Shown: positions 18,396 to 27,167, counted from the first letter of the stretch. The stretch: DNA of 64,000 nt from Chitiniphilus purpureus (GCF_025642115.1 NZ_CP106753.1:2069501-2133500), one strand, 5' to 3'. Translations and numbers: made by a program. Notes: generated from the sequence alone by a model not told the origin.

Positions 18396-19444
18396 AAGAA
18401 GACAGCCCCGGGACGCGCCGGCGCAATGCCAGCCTGCACCCCGACGTCCCCGTGTCGCCGCGCGTCGGCAGCACCGCTGGCCCTTCCCGTACGCTGGTGG
18501 CGAGCCCGGTGCTCGCACCACTGGCCGAGCCGCACCGGGCGACGTCGCCCGCCGAATCGTCGGCGGCGTTGTCGCCGCTGGTGGCAGTGGGAGAGAAGCG
18601 CAAGCGCCTCAGTGAAGCCGAACGGCTGCGCGCAGCCAACGGTGGTGTCGACATCGAGCCGCAGCGGCACAGCAAGGCGCGTGCGATCGAGGCCAAGCAG
18701 CGCGAGCAGGCCGAACAGCGCCGCCGCGAGAACGCCGAGGCACTCAAGGCGCTGGGGTCGTCGCCCGGCCATTTCGGCACCGATGTCACCTCGTTCGTGC
18801 GTGCTGCCCACGACGAGGGGCGGCGCGCGGTCGGGCAACTGGACGACAGCGTACGCAAGGATTTCAAGCAGCAGATCAAGGGCGGCGCGCTGACCGGCGC
18901 CAGCTGGGGCGACGTGACCATCAAGGTGGTCAGCGCCGCCATCGGCAGGGCGGATCTGGCCGACGATGGCATCTATCAAGGCGACCTGCGTACCGCCAGC
19001 TGGAAGGAAGGCGTGGGCGAGACGCTGGCGGCCCGCTACGAGGGCTACCAGGTCACCGCCACCCGCGTGCGGGCACATGGGGATACGGCCGACGAGAAGC
19101 AGATCGGCGAGCCGCTCAGCCCCAAGCCCGAGTATGGCGAGACCCAGTTCGCCCGGGCGCACCGGGCGCCGTTCCGGCTGGGTGGCGCGGCCACCAACGC
19201 CTACGGCACGGTATTCGCGCCGCACTACGCCAATCTGACCGCGGATGGCTACCTGGAGAAGCTGGCCGAGGAAAAGCTGGCCAAGCACGGCGCCGGCAAT
19301 GTGTTCCATTTCGCGCTCGACACCGACACGCAGTCCACGGTCGGCATTGCCTACCGGCGCGCCGCGCGCAAGGACGCGGGCAAGCCCGAGTTCAAGAGCG
19401 TGGTGCTGAATTACCGGCGGCGCGACCTGGACAAGGACGATTGA
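18392..19444 (+). CDS. Candidate T6SS effector with nuclease-like C-terminus
   Basis: A 350-residue protein translationally coupled (ATGA overlap) to the upstream fusion protein. The first ~130 residues are low-complexity, Pro/Ser-rich and then Lys/Arg/Glu-rich, like a delivery or linker region. The C-terminal ~110 residues contain 'FARAHRAPFRLGG' followed by an Asn-containing 'APHYANLT' segment and a basic end. This is similar in layout to the GH...LGG...N core of toxin-associated DNA/RNA endonuclease domains. The similarity is by eye and may not hold. No transmembrane segments are seen. It is convergent with the next minus-strand gene. Confidence 0.5.
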   Translation: MKEDSPGTRRRNASLHPDVPVSPRVGSTAGPSRTLVASPVLAPLAEPHRATSPAESSAALSPLVAVGEKRKRLSEAERLRAANGGVDIEPQRHSKARAIEAKQREQAEQRRRENAEALKALGSSPGHFGTDVTSFVRAAHDEGRRAVGQLDDSVRKDFKQQIKGGALTGASWGDVTIKVVSAAIGRADLADDGIYQGDLRTASWKEGVGETLAARYEGYQVTATRVRAHGDTADEKQIGEPLSPKPEYGETQFARAHRAPFRLGGAATNAYGTVFAPHYANLTADGYLEKLAEEKLAKHGAGNVFHFALDTDTQSTVGIAYRRAARKDAGKPEFKSVVLNYRRRDLDKDD

Positions 19445-19452
19445 CTCGGCGC

Positions 19453-19869
19453 TCAGCGCCGCAGCCGCACCGTGATGCTGGGGCCGTTGACGGTGACGCT
19501 GGTGGCGGGCGCCGCGCCGGTGGGACCGAGCGGTTCGGTGCGTGGCACCGGCAGCTCGCCGTCGGGCTGGTTCTGGGCCGGTGTCGCGCCGCGATCGAGC
19601 AGTGCCTGGGTGTTCCGGGCCAGCTGGTGATAGAGGATGGTCTGCGCGCGCTGCGGCAGCGGCTCATCGATGGTGGCAGGTGCCGGCTGGCGCGGCGAGC
19701 GGGTGGGCTGGCCCCACTGGCGGTAGACCGCGGCGCGGCGGTCGTCCTCCAGTGGCTGGCTGGTGCCCAGCACCGGCCGCGTCGTGCCTGCAGGCTGCAC
19801 CACGCGGGTTTCGTGGCGATGGCCGCGCAGGCCAAGCGGATAGACAAGGGCAAGGGAGCGATGTCGCAT
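19453..19869 (-). CDS. Unknown 138-residue protein, divergent from the DUF6150 gene
   Basis: The minus-strand frame has almost uniformly G/C third codon positions through its 3' half, while the overlapping plus-strand frame does not, which marks this strand as coding. The start codon is ATG at 19869, without a clear ribosome site. The product is Pro/Thr/Arg-rich and ends in short beta strands (SVTVNGPSITVRLRR). I recognise no family. It faces the candidate nuclease gene on one side and is divergent from the DUF6150 gene on the other. A regulatory or immunity role is possible but unsupported. Confidence 0.5.
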   Translation of the reverse strand: MRHRSLALVYPLGLRGHRHETRVVQPAGTTRPVLGTSQPLEDDRRAAVYRQWGQPTRSPRQPAPATIDEPLPQRAQTILYHQLARNTQALLDRGATPAQNQPDGELPVPRTEPLGPTGAAPATSVTVNGPSITVRLRR

Positions 19870-19950
19870 GGGGACAGTATCGAATGTGCGGTGCCGGGCA
19901 GCAAGCGCGCCAGCGATGCGCGCGGCGGCAGGTGCCGCGGGCAGGCACTG

Positions 19951-20232
19951 ATGGCCTGCGTCTACCAGGCCGCCTCGCCGGGCGAAGCGCAGCTGCGGGT
20001 GGCGATCGTCGGCCGTGGCGAGGCCGACCTGCTGGTGCGCCGGGTCGGCAGCCGCGGGCTGGCGCGCGGCGAGGCGCGCTGGTTCATCACGCGCGACCGG
20101 CAGGACGCCGGCCTGTGGATCCATTTCACCAGCATCGGCATGGCCGAGCTCAAGGTGTGCTTCGTCGATGCCGACGGCGAGGCGGGGTGGGTGAGGCCGC
20201 ACCGCCTGCAAGGGCGGTTGATTACAACGTAA
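19951..20232 (+). CDS. DUF6150-like small protein
   Basis: A 93-residue product with the repeating pattern of DUF6150 proteins: EADLLV, then RWFITRDRQDAGLWIHFTS, then AELKVCFVDADGEAGW. Start choice is uncertain. ATG 19951 gives a product matching the family and leaves ~80 bases to the divergent gene. ATG 19861 is in frame, has an AAGGG site and adds 30 low-complexity residues, but would overlap the divergent gene. The next candidate effector starts 13 bases downstream, so this may be its partner or immunity protein. Confidence 0.6.
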   Translation: MACVYQAASPGEAQLRVAIVGRGEADLLVRRVGSRGLARGEARWFITRDRQDAGLWIHFTSIGMAELKVCFVDADGEAGWVRPHRLQGRLITT

Positions 20233-20244
20233 GGGAGAGACGCA

Positions 20245-21390
20245 ATGAGTTCGAGTTCGAGCCACAAACGCAAGGCCATGAGCAGCACACCGGCCATGCC
20301 AGTCAAGAAACGCGCCGCCACCTCGCTGACGTTGAGCGATGTGGCGCTGCCGGCCACGCCACCGGTGCAGGCCACCACGCCGCTCAACGGCGTGCCGTTC
20401 CGCAAGGCGCTGGACAAGGTGAGCCAGGACGGGCACGGCACGGTGCAGCTGAAGGCCTCGTTTCCGGGGCGCTATAAAAGCGAAGGGACCGCGAAGACAC
20501 TGTCGCAATCCATCAACGCGGTCTACCAGCCCAAGGAACAGGTCCGCACCAGCAGCAGCAACACATGGACCCAGGGCATGCTGACCAATTTCGGCAGCGA
20601 AACGGTGTGGAAGGACATCCTGCCCAGCACGCTGGATACGGACAGCGCGCAGAAGCACGGCCGCGCGATCAAAGCGACGATGGGGCACCCGGTGAAGGAA
20701 AGCGACCTGGGCAACTTCACCGCACCCAACACCAGGAAGATCACGCGGGGCGACAACGCCGGCAAGACCAGCAATCTCAGCCCCTCGCAAAAGCATGCTC
20801 ACAACGAAGCACAGGCCAAGCGTCAGGCGAACAACTTCATCAGCCCCGCGGCCACCTCGTTCGTCGAGGATCTGACCGGCGCCTCGGCCGTCAACACCGC
20901 CTTCACCGGCTCCGCGGTGCGTGCCAGCTTCCTGCGCGCCAAACTGCTGCTCGACAACGACCCGTCCACACGTGGCAAGGACGACAAGGCCTTGCTGCGC
21001 AACTTCAACGGCTACCTGCTGCAGAACCTGCCGCAACTGAAGAAGGACGGCGCATCGAACCTGGCCGACACCGTGACAAGGGAGCTGGGCAGCGGCAACA
21101 GCAGCACCGCTGACAACTACCAGCAGCAGGTGCTCAAGCTGCACACCCAGCTGGACAAGGCGATCGGTCATACCTTCGATCGCAAGCGCGCCGCGGTGCA
21201 AGCCAAGTGGGAAAAGTACACCGGGCCCAAGTCGATGAGCGACCGCGACGCAGGCAACAGGATCGCGCAGAAATTCGGCGACTGGTGGGGCAAGGCCGCC
21301 AAGGCCGGCACGCTCGATCATGTCGACGCGCCGGTCGACTATGCCGACCACAAGCGCGCCAAGTACGGCGTGGGCAAGATTCCGACCTGA
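20245..21390 (+). CDS. Orphan protein, candidate T6SS cargo
   Basis: A 381-residue protein with a Ser/Lys/Arg-rich N-terminus and a helical, Gln/Asn/Lys-rich remainder. I see no known domain, membrane segment or signal peptide. A strong GGGAGA site precedes the ATG. Together with the DUF6150 gene just upstream it forms a two-gene module at the end of the T6SS cluster, where cargo genes usually sit. The long Ser/Thr/Pro N-terminus resembles that of the candidate effector at 18392. Function unknown. Confidence 0.6.
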   Translation: MSSSSSHKRKAMSSTPAMPVKKRAATSLTLSDVALPATPPVQATTPLNGVPFRKALDKVSQDGHGTVQLKASFPGRYKSEGTAKTLSQSINAVYQPKEQVRTSSSNTWTQGMLTNFGSETVWKDILPSTLDTDSAQKHGRAIKATMGHPVKESDLGNFTAPNTRKITRGDNAGKTSNLSPSQKHAHNEAQAKRQANNFISPAATSFVEDLTGASAVNTAFTGSAVRASFLRAKLLLDNDPSTRGKDDKALLRNFNGYLLQNLPQLKKDGASNLADTVTRELGSGNSSTADNYQQQVLKLHTQLDKAIGHTFDRKRAAVQAKWEKYTGPKSMSDRDAGNRIAQKFGDWWGKAAKAGTLDHVDAPVDYADHKRAKYGVGKIPT

Positions 21391-21459
21391 TCGCGCGCCG
21401 CGACTGCGCCGGGCCGCGGTGGCCGGCGCGCCTGCCGTGCCGGTGAGGCGGGCGGGACT

Positions 21460-21846
21460 TCAGCTGCCGCCGTGGAACACCGCTTCGATGTTGTAGCCAT
21501 CCGGGTCGAGCACGAAGGCCGCGTAGTAGTGCGGATGGTAGTGCGGCCGCAGCCCCGGCCCGCCGTTGTCCTTGCCGCCGGCCGCCAGCGCCGCCGCGTG
21601 GAACGCGGCCACCTGCTCGGCACTGCGCGCGCGGAATGCGATATGGCTGCGCGGCTGGTACGGCTCGCCGCACGAGATCCAGAAATCCCCGCCCGGATCG
21701 TGGCCGTGCGCCGGGTCTTCGGCACCGAAGCCCACGGCCGCCTCGAAGTCGAGCCGCACCTGGTAACCCAGCGGCGCAAGCGCTTGCAAATAGAACTGCT
21801 TGCTGCGCGCCAGGTCGGCCACGTTGATGCCGGTATTGTCAATCAT
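21460..21846 (-). CDS. VOC (glyoxalase/bleomycin-resistance-like) protein
   Basis: A 128-residue protein with the VOC pattern: 'INVADLARSKQFYLQALAPLGY' near the start, a central 'HIAFRARS' strand, and 'YYAAFVLDPDGYNIEAVFHG' at the C-terminus. These correspond to the metal-ligand strands of the paired beta-alpha-beta-beta-beta fold. It is probably a small cytosolic lyase or dioxygenase-like enzyme of unknown substrate. An AAGGAG site lies upstream of the ATG at 21846. Longer in-frame starts lack such a site. Confidence 0.8.
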   Translation of the reverse strand: MIDNTGINVADLARSKQFYLQALAPLGYQVRLDFEAAVGFGAEDPAHGHDPGGDFWISCGEPYQPRSHIAFRARSAEQVAAFHAAALAAGGKDNGGPGLRPHYHPHYYAAFVLDPDGYNIEAVFHGGS

Positions 21847-22046
21847 GGCGAAGTCTCCTTTCGATGAGGGGGAACCGTCTCCAGGGCAGGCCGGGATCAA
21901 CTCATGTTAACGCCGCTGGCATGTCTGCGCGGCGCCGTGAGCGTGGAAAACGGTTCATTTGTAGCGCGCGATCGTGCCGCAGCCGCACCCCGCCCCATGG
22001 CCGCTTGCCAGGCCGGCGGTGGAACAACGTCAAGCAGCGTACTCGA

Positions 22047-22075
22047 TTGACATCCTGCTGCCTGGGCCGTAGGCT
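22047..22075 (+). promoter_or_regulatory. Sigma70-type promoter, copy 1
   Basis: TTGACA at 22047-22052, a 17-base spacer, then TAGGCT at 22070-22075. A near copy occurs at 25744 with the same spacing, and similarity continues ~15 bases past the -10 box. It lies in the 395-base gap (21847-22241) between the VOC gene and the first small membrane protein, pointing at the latter. Nothing else is recognisable in the gap. Confidence 0.55.
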
Positions 22076-22241
22076 GGAATGCCTTACACGAAGCTTCTTG
22101 CGCCGCCGGCCCAGCTATGCCGGCGCCGGATTCCCGTTGTGAAGCGTATTTTCCGGCAAAGCCGATACCACGCTATTGGGAGAAGCCCGGCTTTGCTGGG
22201 ATGGGGCTTGGGCAAGTGAACCGATCGTCACGGATATCATC

Positions 22242-22502
22242 ATGCAAATTGAAATATGGATTCCCATCACGCTTGTGCTCATTGCCGCGGTCTTGGGAAT
22301 GGTTGGCCTTATCTTTGGACTCATGGCTGCCCCGGCTGTCAACGAGAAGCTCGGCATCGTATGCATACTGATACCAGTGCTGGTGCCATTCGTGTGTCTG
22401 CTGAATTATCGAAAGACCCGGTATGCCAGCAATTTCCTGCTGGCCGGGTTGGGCTTCTTCTTGCTTGCGAGCATTGCTTTCTTGTGGTTCGGCCGCATTT
22501 GA
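22242..22502 (+). CDS. Small membrane protein, unknown
   Basis: An 86-residue protein with three hydrophobic segments (residues ~5-28, ~34-52 and ~62-84), so probably an inner-membrane protein. The frame extends upstream to 22176, but ATG 22242 matches the beginning of the first membrane helix. GC is lower than in the T6SS genes. A promoter-like element lies ~170 bases upstream. Small size, membrane location and position after T6SS cargo genes would suit an immunity protein; this is conjecture. Confidence 0.55.
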   Translation: MQIEIWIPITLVLIAAVLGMVGLIFGLMAAPAVNEKLGIVCILIPVLVPFVCLLNYRKTRYASNFLLAGLGFFLLASIAFLWFGRI

Positions 22503-22623
22503 AGCGGCGCTCCGGAAAGCAAGAATCCTGATCCTGCCCCATAGGGTATTTGAGGCCAACCATTCGAAATGGCCACGCAATCGATACCCTGCTTGCCGTC
22601 ACACTTCCTATCGAGCACAGATC

Positions 22624-22986
22624 ATGAACTGCTTCAATCATCCCGAAAAACATGCGGTGGGTATCTGCAAAGCCTGCCAGCGAGGTTTATGCCCGGACTG
22701 CGCTGCGGATTTGGGCCACGGCCTTGCATGCAAGGAGAGGCATGAGCAAGAAGTAAGCGCGCTTCATTCGATTGTCGATCAAAGCAGAAGAATTCACTCC
22801 GTGACACCGAGGACCAGAAATGCAGCACCGTTCTTCTACGGCTTCATGGGCCTGGTTTTTGCGGGGTATGGGCTATTCGAAAGGGGCAGCATGATTAATC
22901 TGTCTTCTGTCATGGGCATGGGCTTCATTGCCTTTGCCATATATATTTATATATACAACAAGAAGATCTATGCGGCCCAGGTCTGA
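22624..22986 (+). CDS. B-box-zinc-finger-like small membrane protein
   Basis: A 120-residue protein. The first ~45 residues carry a Cys/His array (NCFNHPEKHAVGICKACQRG, then CPDC and C..RH) like the B-box-type zinc finger found at the N-terminus of some bacterial membrane proteins. Two hydrophobic stretches follow at ~70-87 and ~94-112, and the tail is positively charged. No ribosome site is obvious before ATG 22624. It could be a membrane-linked regulator or trafficking factor; function unknown. Confidence 0.6.
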   Translation: MNCFNHPEKHAVGICKACQRGLCPDCAADLGHGLACKERHEQEVSALHSIVDQSRRIHSVTPRTRNAAPFFYGFMGLVFAGYGLFERGSMINLSSVMGMGFIAFAIYIYIYNKKIYAAQV

Positions 22987-23089
22987 TTTTGCAGTCCGTC
23001 GGGCAGTGCAATTCCGGATTTGGGACTCCTTTGCTACTGCATGGTGCCGTCTGGCTGTTGCGTCCAACTTCAATCAATGAGATGAAAAA

Positions 23090-23518
23090 ATGAAGAATGC
23101 CTGTATTGCTTTCCTGCTTGCTTTGATTGCGCCCGTTGCATCGTATGCTGACGATTTCGCAACGCTGGCTGATGTAAGGAAAGCTGCAGATCGTGCGATT
23201 GCGCTGTTCCGGGAAGAAAAATTCGTGGAAGGCTATGATTCGCTCAAACCATATTGGCCCCTGCCTGCGGTCGAGGTCGACAATATGGCCAATCAAACCA
23301 GTGTACAGTGGCCGTTGGTGCGCCAAAGGTTTGGCCTATCCATCGGTACCGAGTTCGTGAGCCAAGTGGAAGGCGGTCCATCATTGGCGCGTCTCGTCTA
23401 TCTTCAGAAATTTCAGCGTCACGCCCTGCGCTGGGTATTCACCTTCTATAAGCCAAAGGATCGGTGGGTCATCAACAGCGTGTCATTCGATGACCAGATC
23501 CAATTGCTGTTCCCATGA
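23090..23518 (+). CDS. Secreted protein of unknown function
   Basis: A 142-residue precursor with a clear Sec signal (MKNACIAFLLALIAPVASYA, cleavage near residue 20), so likely periplasmic. The mature part begins with a helix (ADVRKAADRAIALFREEKF) and ends in strands with 'RWVFTFYKPKDRWVINSVSF', similar in style to small NTF2-like periplasmic proteins. I cannot assign a family. GC is lower than in neighbouring T6SS genes. It lies in a run of small envelope proteins that may have been acquired together. Confidence 0.6.
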   Translation: MKNACIAFLLALIAPVASYADDFATLADVRKAADRAIALFREEKFVEGYDSLKPYWPLPAVEVDNMANQTSVQWPLVRQRFGLSIGTEFVSQVEGGPSLARLVYLQKFQRHALRWVFTFYKPKDRWVINSVSFDDQIQLLFP

Positions 23519-23580
23519 GCAACCGCCGCCGCGTGAGGCGGCGTGCGTGGCTGAACCACGGCACTGGATAGAGAAAAACA

Positions 23581-24054
23581 GTGAAAACAACTGCGGCACT
23601 TAGCTTGTGCCTGTTGCTTGCTGGGTTGGGCTTCTGGCTTGAGGGCGGATTGCCTGCCTGGGCGGCAGTGCCAATCGTCAGCGGCCTGGCGGGGTGCATG
23701 GCGGTTGCCCTGATCGTGCCAGGCTCATTTCGGCAACGCGCTGTGTGGGGAGCCGCTTCCCTGGTATTGTTCGCCATCACGTTCTCCTCCGGGGCCCGGT
23801 CTTTTGACGGTGCATTTAATGCGTGCATCGAACAAGGTGAAGACATCCGCATTCTGTTGAAGAATTACCGGGAAGAAACAGGACACTATCCTGAACGACT
23901 GGGCGAATTGAAACAATCCATTCCATGCGGCCGCATCGCCAGGCCGACGCTGCTGGAATATGAAAGAAGCAAGGCCGGCTATGTCATTGTCTTTGGGGAT
24001 GGGCTGGTCGAATATACGGCAACAGAATCTGATGGATTCATGGAAAAGAAATAG
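23581..24054 (+). CDS. Small membrane protein with soluble C-terminal domain
   Basis: A 157-residue protein starting with GTG at 23581. Three hydrophobic segments occupy residues ~5-70. The rest is soluble and begins 'LLKNYREETGHYPERLGEL', a pattern shared with the soluble part of type II pseudopilins (G-H-Y-P), and contains a short 'YVIVFGDG' strand. It lacks a prepilin cleavage site, so it is not a normal pseudopilin. Function unknown. Confidence 0.5.
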   Translation: MKTTAALSLCLLLAGLGFWLEGGLPAWAAVPIVSGLAGCMAVALIVPGSFRQRAVWGAASLVLFAITFSSGARSFDGAFNACIEQGEDIRILLKNYREETGHYPERLGELKQSIPCGRIARPTLLEYERSKAGYVIVFGDGLVEYTATESDGFMEKK

Positions 24055-24232
24055 ATCCATGATTGGCAGGGCGATGCGCTCCAGTTTTCCGGCACGCGTG
24101 ATATCGGACAACCTGAACTGGGCATCCGGCAGGCCTAGGGAGGAACGGCGGTCTTGCAGCGACGTGCGCGAGCAGCTCGGCAAGGAACGGGTCTTTGCCT
24201 TGCGCTCGCGTCGTGGCCGGCGACGCGGCCCG

Positions 24233-25198
24233 CTACTTGGCGCCTCCCGGCTGCGCCGTCCAGTTTTGCGGCGCTTGCTGGTCATCTAGGAAGGACAGCG
24301 CGGTACTGGCCAGCGTAGGCGACAGGAAGATGTCGTAGTGCGTCAAGCCCGGCAGGATGGCGAGGCGGTTGCGGGACATGTGCTCACGCTGCCACCCCGC
24401 ATCCCGCAAGCCGCCCCCCAGCAGTTGATAGAACTTCACGATATGCTCCGGACGAAACATGTCGCTGTCCCCATAGACCAGCATCACCGGCATGGCGAGC
24501 TGCGGCACGTCCGCGGACCAGTCGTAGGGCTTGCGCATCAATGCGCCCATGCGATCCAGCAGCAGCGGAAAGTCCTGCGGCCGCGGCGCGATGGCCACAT
24601 ACGACTGGTACATCGGCGTCGGTTTCATCGCCTCGGCCATGCCCGCGCCCAGCTGGGCCTGCATCGGCAGCATCTCCGGAAAGAAGCCGTCCTGCGCATA
24701 GCCGGCAGAGACCAGCACCAGCCGGCGCACGCGCTCCGGATGCTGCACGGCCAGGCGGAATGCGACACCGGCGCCCATCGAATAACCCATCACATCCACC
24801 TGCTGCAGACCCAGGCGCTTGAGCAGGATCGCCAGATCGTCCCCCATGTCCACAAGGCTGAGGTCGCGCTCACCCAGCGCGGTGCGGCCGTGCCCCTGCA
24901 GGTCCACCCCGATGACCTGGCGGGAGCGGGCCAGTGCCGCGAGCGCCGGGCCAAACATCTCGGTGCTGCCCAGGCCGCCATGCAGGAGCAACAGCGGCGC
25001 ACCCCGGCCATGGATCTGATAGTGATAGTTGACCCCGTTCACTAGCACATGGCCGGTCTTGCCCGGCTTGGAAAGCGGGGTTGCGGCGTTGGTGGATGCG
25101 GACGGCATGCCTGTTTCCTTGGCATGGACAGGCAGGGCGGAGAAGGCGATCGACAGCGCTGTCAACAGCAGCAGCAATGGATGGCGCGAGAGGTGCAT
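24233..25198 (-). CDS. Secreted alpha/beta hydrolase
   Basis: A 321-residue precursor with a Sec signal (residues 1-26, ending HA). The mature protein is an alpha/beta hydrolase: oxyanion HGG near residue 73, nucleophile elbow GYSMG with Ser140, acid in 'VYGDSDMF', and the catalytic His in 'GLTHYD'. Substrate unknown; periplasmic or exported ester hydrolysis is likely. A GGAG site precedes the ATG at 25198. It runs opposite to the small plus-strand genes around it. Confidence 0.8.
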   Translation of the reverse strand: MHLSRHPLLLLLTALSIAFSALPVHAKETGMPSASTNAATPLSKPGKTGHVLVNGVNYHYQIHGRGAPLLLLHGGLGSTEMFGPALAALARSRQVIGVDLQGHGRTALGERDLSLVDMGDDLAILLKRLGLQQVDVMGYSMGAGVAFRLAVQHPERVRRLVLVSAGYAQDGFFPEMLPMQAQLGAGMAEAMKPTPMYQSYVAIAPRPQDFPLLLDRMGALMRKPYDWSADVPQLAMPVMLVYGDSDMFRPEHIVKFYQLLGGGLRDAGWQREHMSRNRLAILPGLTHYDIFLSPTLASTALSFLDDQQAPQNWTAQPGGAK

Positions 25199-25962
25199 GG
25201 CAAGCTCCGGGAAGGGTTGTCAGAAGGTGGGAGGCGCGTCAGAAGAGGCCCCTGTCAGCACAACGAACGAGCCCGGTGGATTTCGACCGGTGCCGGACGA
25301 GCGGTATCATTGGCGCGCAACGGGCAGGCAGCGCTGCCTCAGATTGCGCCCAGAGGCGCACCAACCTTTTGGCTCCTTTGACGAGCCCGATGCAGGACCC
25401 GGGCGTGGCCTTCGGGCCGTCGAGCACGGTCTGGCACCACGGCATCGCCGGCCAGCAGGTCTGCTGCGTGCCATGCATGGCCACGCAACAGATGCGATTG
25501 CAACGGCCCGACCAGATGCTGGGCACGGTCAGCCGATCCTGGGCACCCGTGGCCTGCACCACTTCATCCAATCCGGGCAGATTCAGGGCAAGAATGCCGC
25601 GCTACACCGACAACAGCGCCGGAAAGACTTGATTCGTATTGACGCCGGACCGCCAGATGCATGAAAAATGCGCTGACCTCGACGTTGCGCAGATCACGGG
25701 GATGACGATGAGGGCGAACACGCAAAAAATCACCGCCCCCCAATTGACATACTGCTGCCCGGTTCTTAGGCTGCAATGGCTTACGCGGTTTTTCCAGTAC
25801 GCTGGCAAATGCAGTGTCGCCGTCCTGTCCGGATGCGTACCAGCCGGGATTACGGCATCCAGGTGATTGATGCTCAATGGGAAAGGCAGTCATGGGCGCC
25901 GCTATGGGTACGGACCGGCCGGATAGGCATCTGCACAGGCTTATTGTTCGTTAAGGAACGCA
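25199..25962 (+). other. Gap with no confident gene
   Basis: A 764-base stretch. A short plus-strand frame at 25390-25632 (80 codons) has G/C-rich third positions in its first half and several Cys, and may be a gene remnant, but it matches nothing. A minus-strand frame at 25602-25877 contains one membrane-like segment but overlaps the promoter element at 25744, so it was not called. Confidence 0.35.
25744..25772 (+). promoter_or_regulatory. Sigma70-type promoter, copy 2
   Basis: TTGACA at 25744-25749, a 17-base spacer and TAGGCT at 25767-25772. The -35, much of the spacer (CTGCTGCC) and the bases after the -10 (GCTG.AATG.CTTAC.CG) match copy 1 at 22047. It probably drives the gene at 25963. 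Confidence 0.55.
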
Positions 25963-26343
25963 ATGGAAAATCCCGCTGCCATCGACATGATCACTATGTT
26001 TGAGGCATTCTTTCCCGAGCATGCAGCGCGCTGGAAATATCTTTTGAATCGCAGCGTTTCCAAATGGCACAAGATGGCCCCTTATCGACACTGGTTTTCT
26101 ATCGATCAATCCGCTTCTATGCCTCCCGATATCGATCTATCTCACCCATTGCTGAATGAAAGAAGAAGGCTGGATGTAGTGGCGCTGCGCTGCACGCAAA
26201 AAGGTTCATGGCTCAAGGAAATGCCTCTTGAGGAAGCCTATCCAAGCGTTGTTGAGGGCTATATTTCCGTCATCCCAGGCAAGCTAGCCTTGGCTGTAAA
26301 TCACGAAGGTGGTTCATGGTTGCTTACCAAGTCATCGTCGTAG
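25963..26343 (+). CDS. Unknown 126-residue protein
   Basis: A soluble protein with no recognised domain. It has a helical, aromatic-rich N-terminal half (MFEAFFPEHAARWKYLLN) and a strand-rich C-terminus (EGYISVIPGKLALAVNHEGGSWLL). An AAGGA site precedes the ATG, and promoter copy 2 lies ~190 bases upstream. GC is lower than the window average. It might be a cytosolic immunity protein, but no cognate toxin is adjacent. Confidence 0.5.
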   Translation: MENPAAIDMITMFEAFFPEHAARWKYLLNRSVSKWHKMAPYRHWFSIDQSASMPPDIDLSHPLLNERRRLDVVALRCTQKGSWLKEMPLEEAYPSVVEGYISVIPGKLALAVNHEGGSWLLTKSSS

Positions 26344-26375
26344 CCCCTGCGCTGAACACTTCAGTCAACCCGGCA

Positions 26376-26396
26376 GCCCAAAGCTGCGCTTTGGGC
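26376..26396. repeat. Perfect 8-bp inverted repeat
   Basis: GCCCAAAG, a 5-base loop, then CTTTGGGC, 33 bases after the stop of the preceding gene. No T-run follows, so it is more likely a REP-like or mRNA-stabilising hairpin than a classic terminator. Confidence 0.5.
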
Positions 26397-26526
26397 CCCC
26401 TTCGTCGCTGCGCAACTTTGTTGGCGCTGCCACGATGATTCCCAACCCTCATTCGAGCGGGCCTGTCGCAGAAAGCGGTGGCAAGCCGCTTCATTCCAGC
26501 GTTGCACGCTTCCTACCTCTTATCCC

Positions 26527-27000
26527 ATGAATCCATACCACCTTGCACAGATCAATGTCGCGCTGGCGCGCGGCGAGATGAGTTCCGAGATCATGAGCGG
26601 CTTTGCCTCGCGGCTCGATGAAATCAATCGCCTGGCCGAGAATGCAAAAGGGTTTATTTGGCGCCTGATCGGCGATGGCCCTGACGCAACGGGCATCCAA
26701 GCATACGAAGACCCGATGCTCCTCGTGAACGTGAGTGTCTGGGAAGACCTGGAGTCGCTGAAGGCCTATGCCTACAAGTCGGCCCACGTCGAACTCATCC
26801 GTGAGCGGGGCGCATGGTTCCACAAGTTGCCCGAAGCGCACCAGGCACTGTGGTGGGTTGCTGCCGGCCATATCCCGACGGTTTACGAGGCGAAGGCCAA
26901 GCTTGAGCACATCCGGCTACATGGACCGTCGCCGGTGGCGTTTACCTTTGCCAGGTCATTTCCGCCCCCTGGCGTCCATGCGGGTGCGCAGAGTGCTTGA
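26527..27000 (+). CDS. DUF3291 family protein
   Basis: A 157-residue protein matching DUF3291 along most of its length: 'YHLAQINVALAR' at the start, 'LDEINRLAENAKGFIWRL', 'LLVNVSVWEDLESLKAYAY', and the 'LWWVAAGHIPTVYEAKAKLEHI' signature near residue 115. This domain resembles antibiotic-biosynthesis-monooxygenase-like dimeric ferredoxin folds. The biological role is not established. Cytosolic. Confidence 0.75.
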   Translation: MNPYHLAQINVALARGEMSSEIMSGFASRLDEINRLAENAKGFIWRLIGDGPDATGIQAYEDPMLLVNVSVWEDLESLKAYAYKSAHVELIRERGAWFHKLPEAHQALWWVAAGHIPTVYEAKAKLEHIRLHGPSPVAFTFARSFPPPGVHAGAQSA

Positions 27001-27167
27001 CCCGCCGCTGCAGGGGGCCACCGAGACGTTGCCGGCGCGCATACGACATGGCTGGCACACGGCTGGAGAAGTCACGGCATGCGGCGGGCGTGCTGCGTGA
27101 CCATTCGCTCCATCGACTGGCCTTGGGGCACCGATGGGCTCAAACGTTAGTAAAAAAGGGAGTCGAC

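Noticed and set aside
19441..19950. TTG-started 263-residue form of the DUF6150 gene
   Set aside because: The upstream part is antisense to a minus-strand gene with much stronger codon bias, and the DUF6150 similarity begins only near 19951.
25602..25877. 91-codon minus-strand ORF with one membrane-like segment
   Set aside because: It overlaps the duplicated plus-strand promoter, has no ribosome site and matches nothing.
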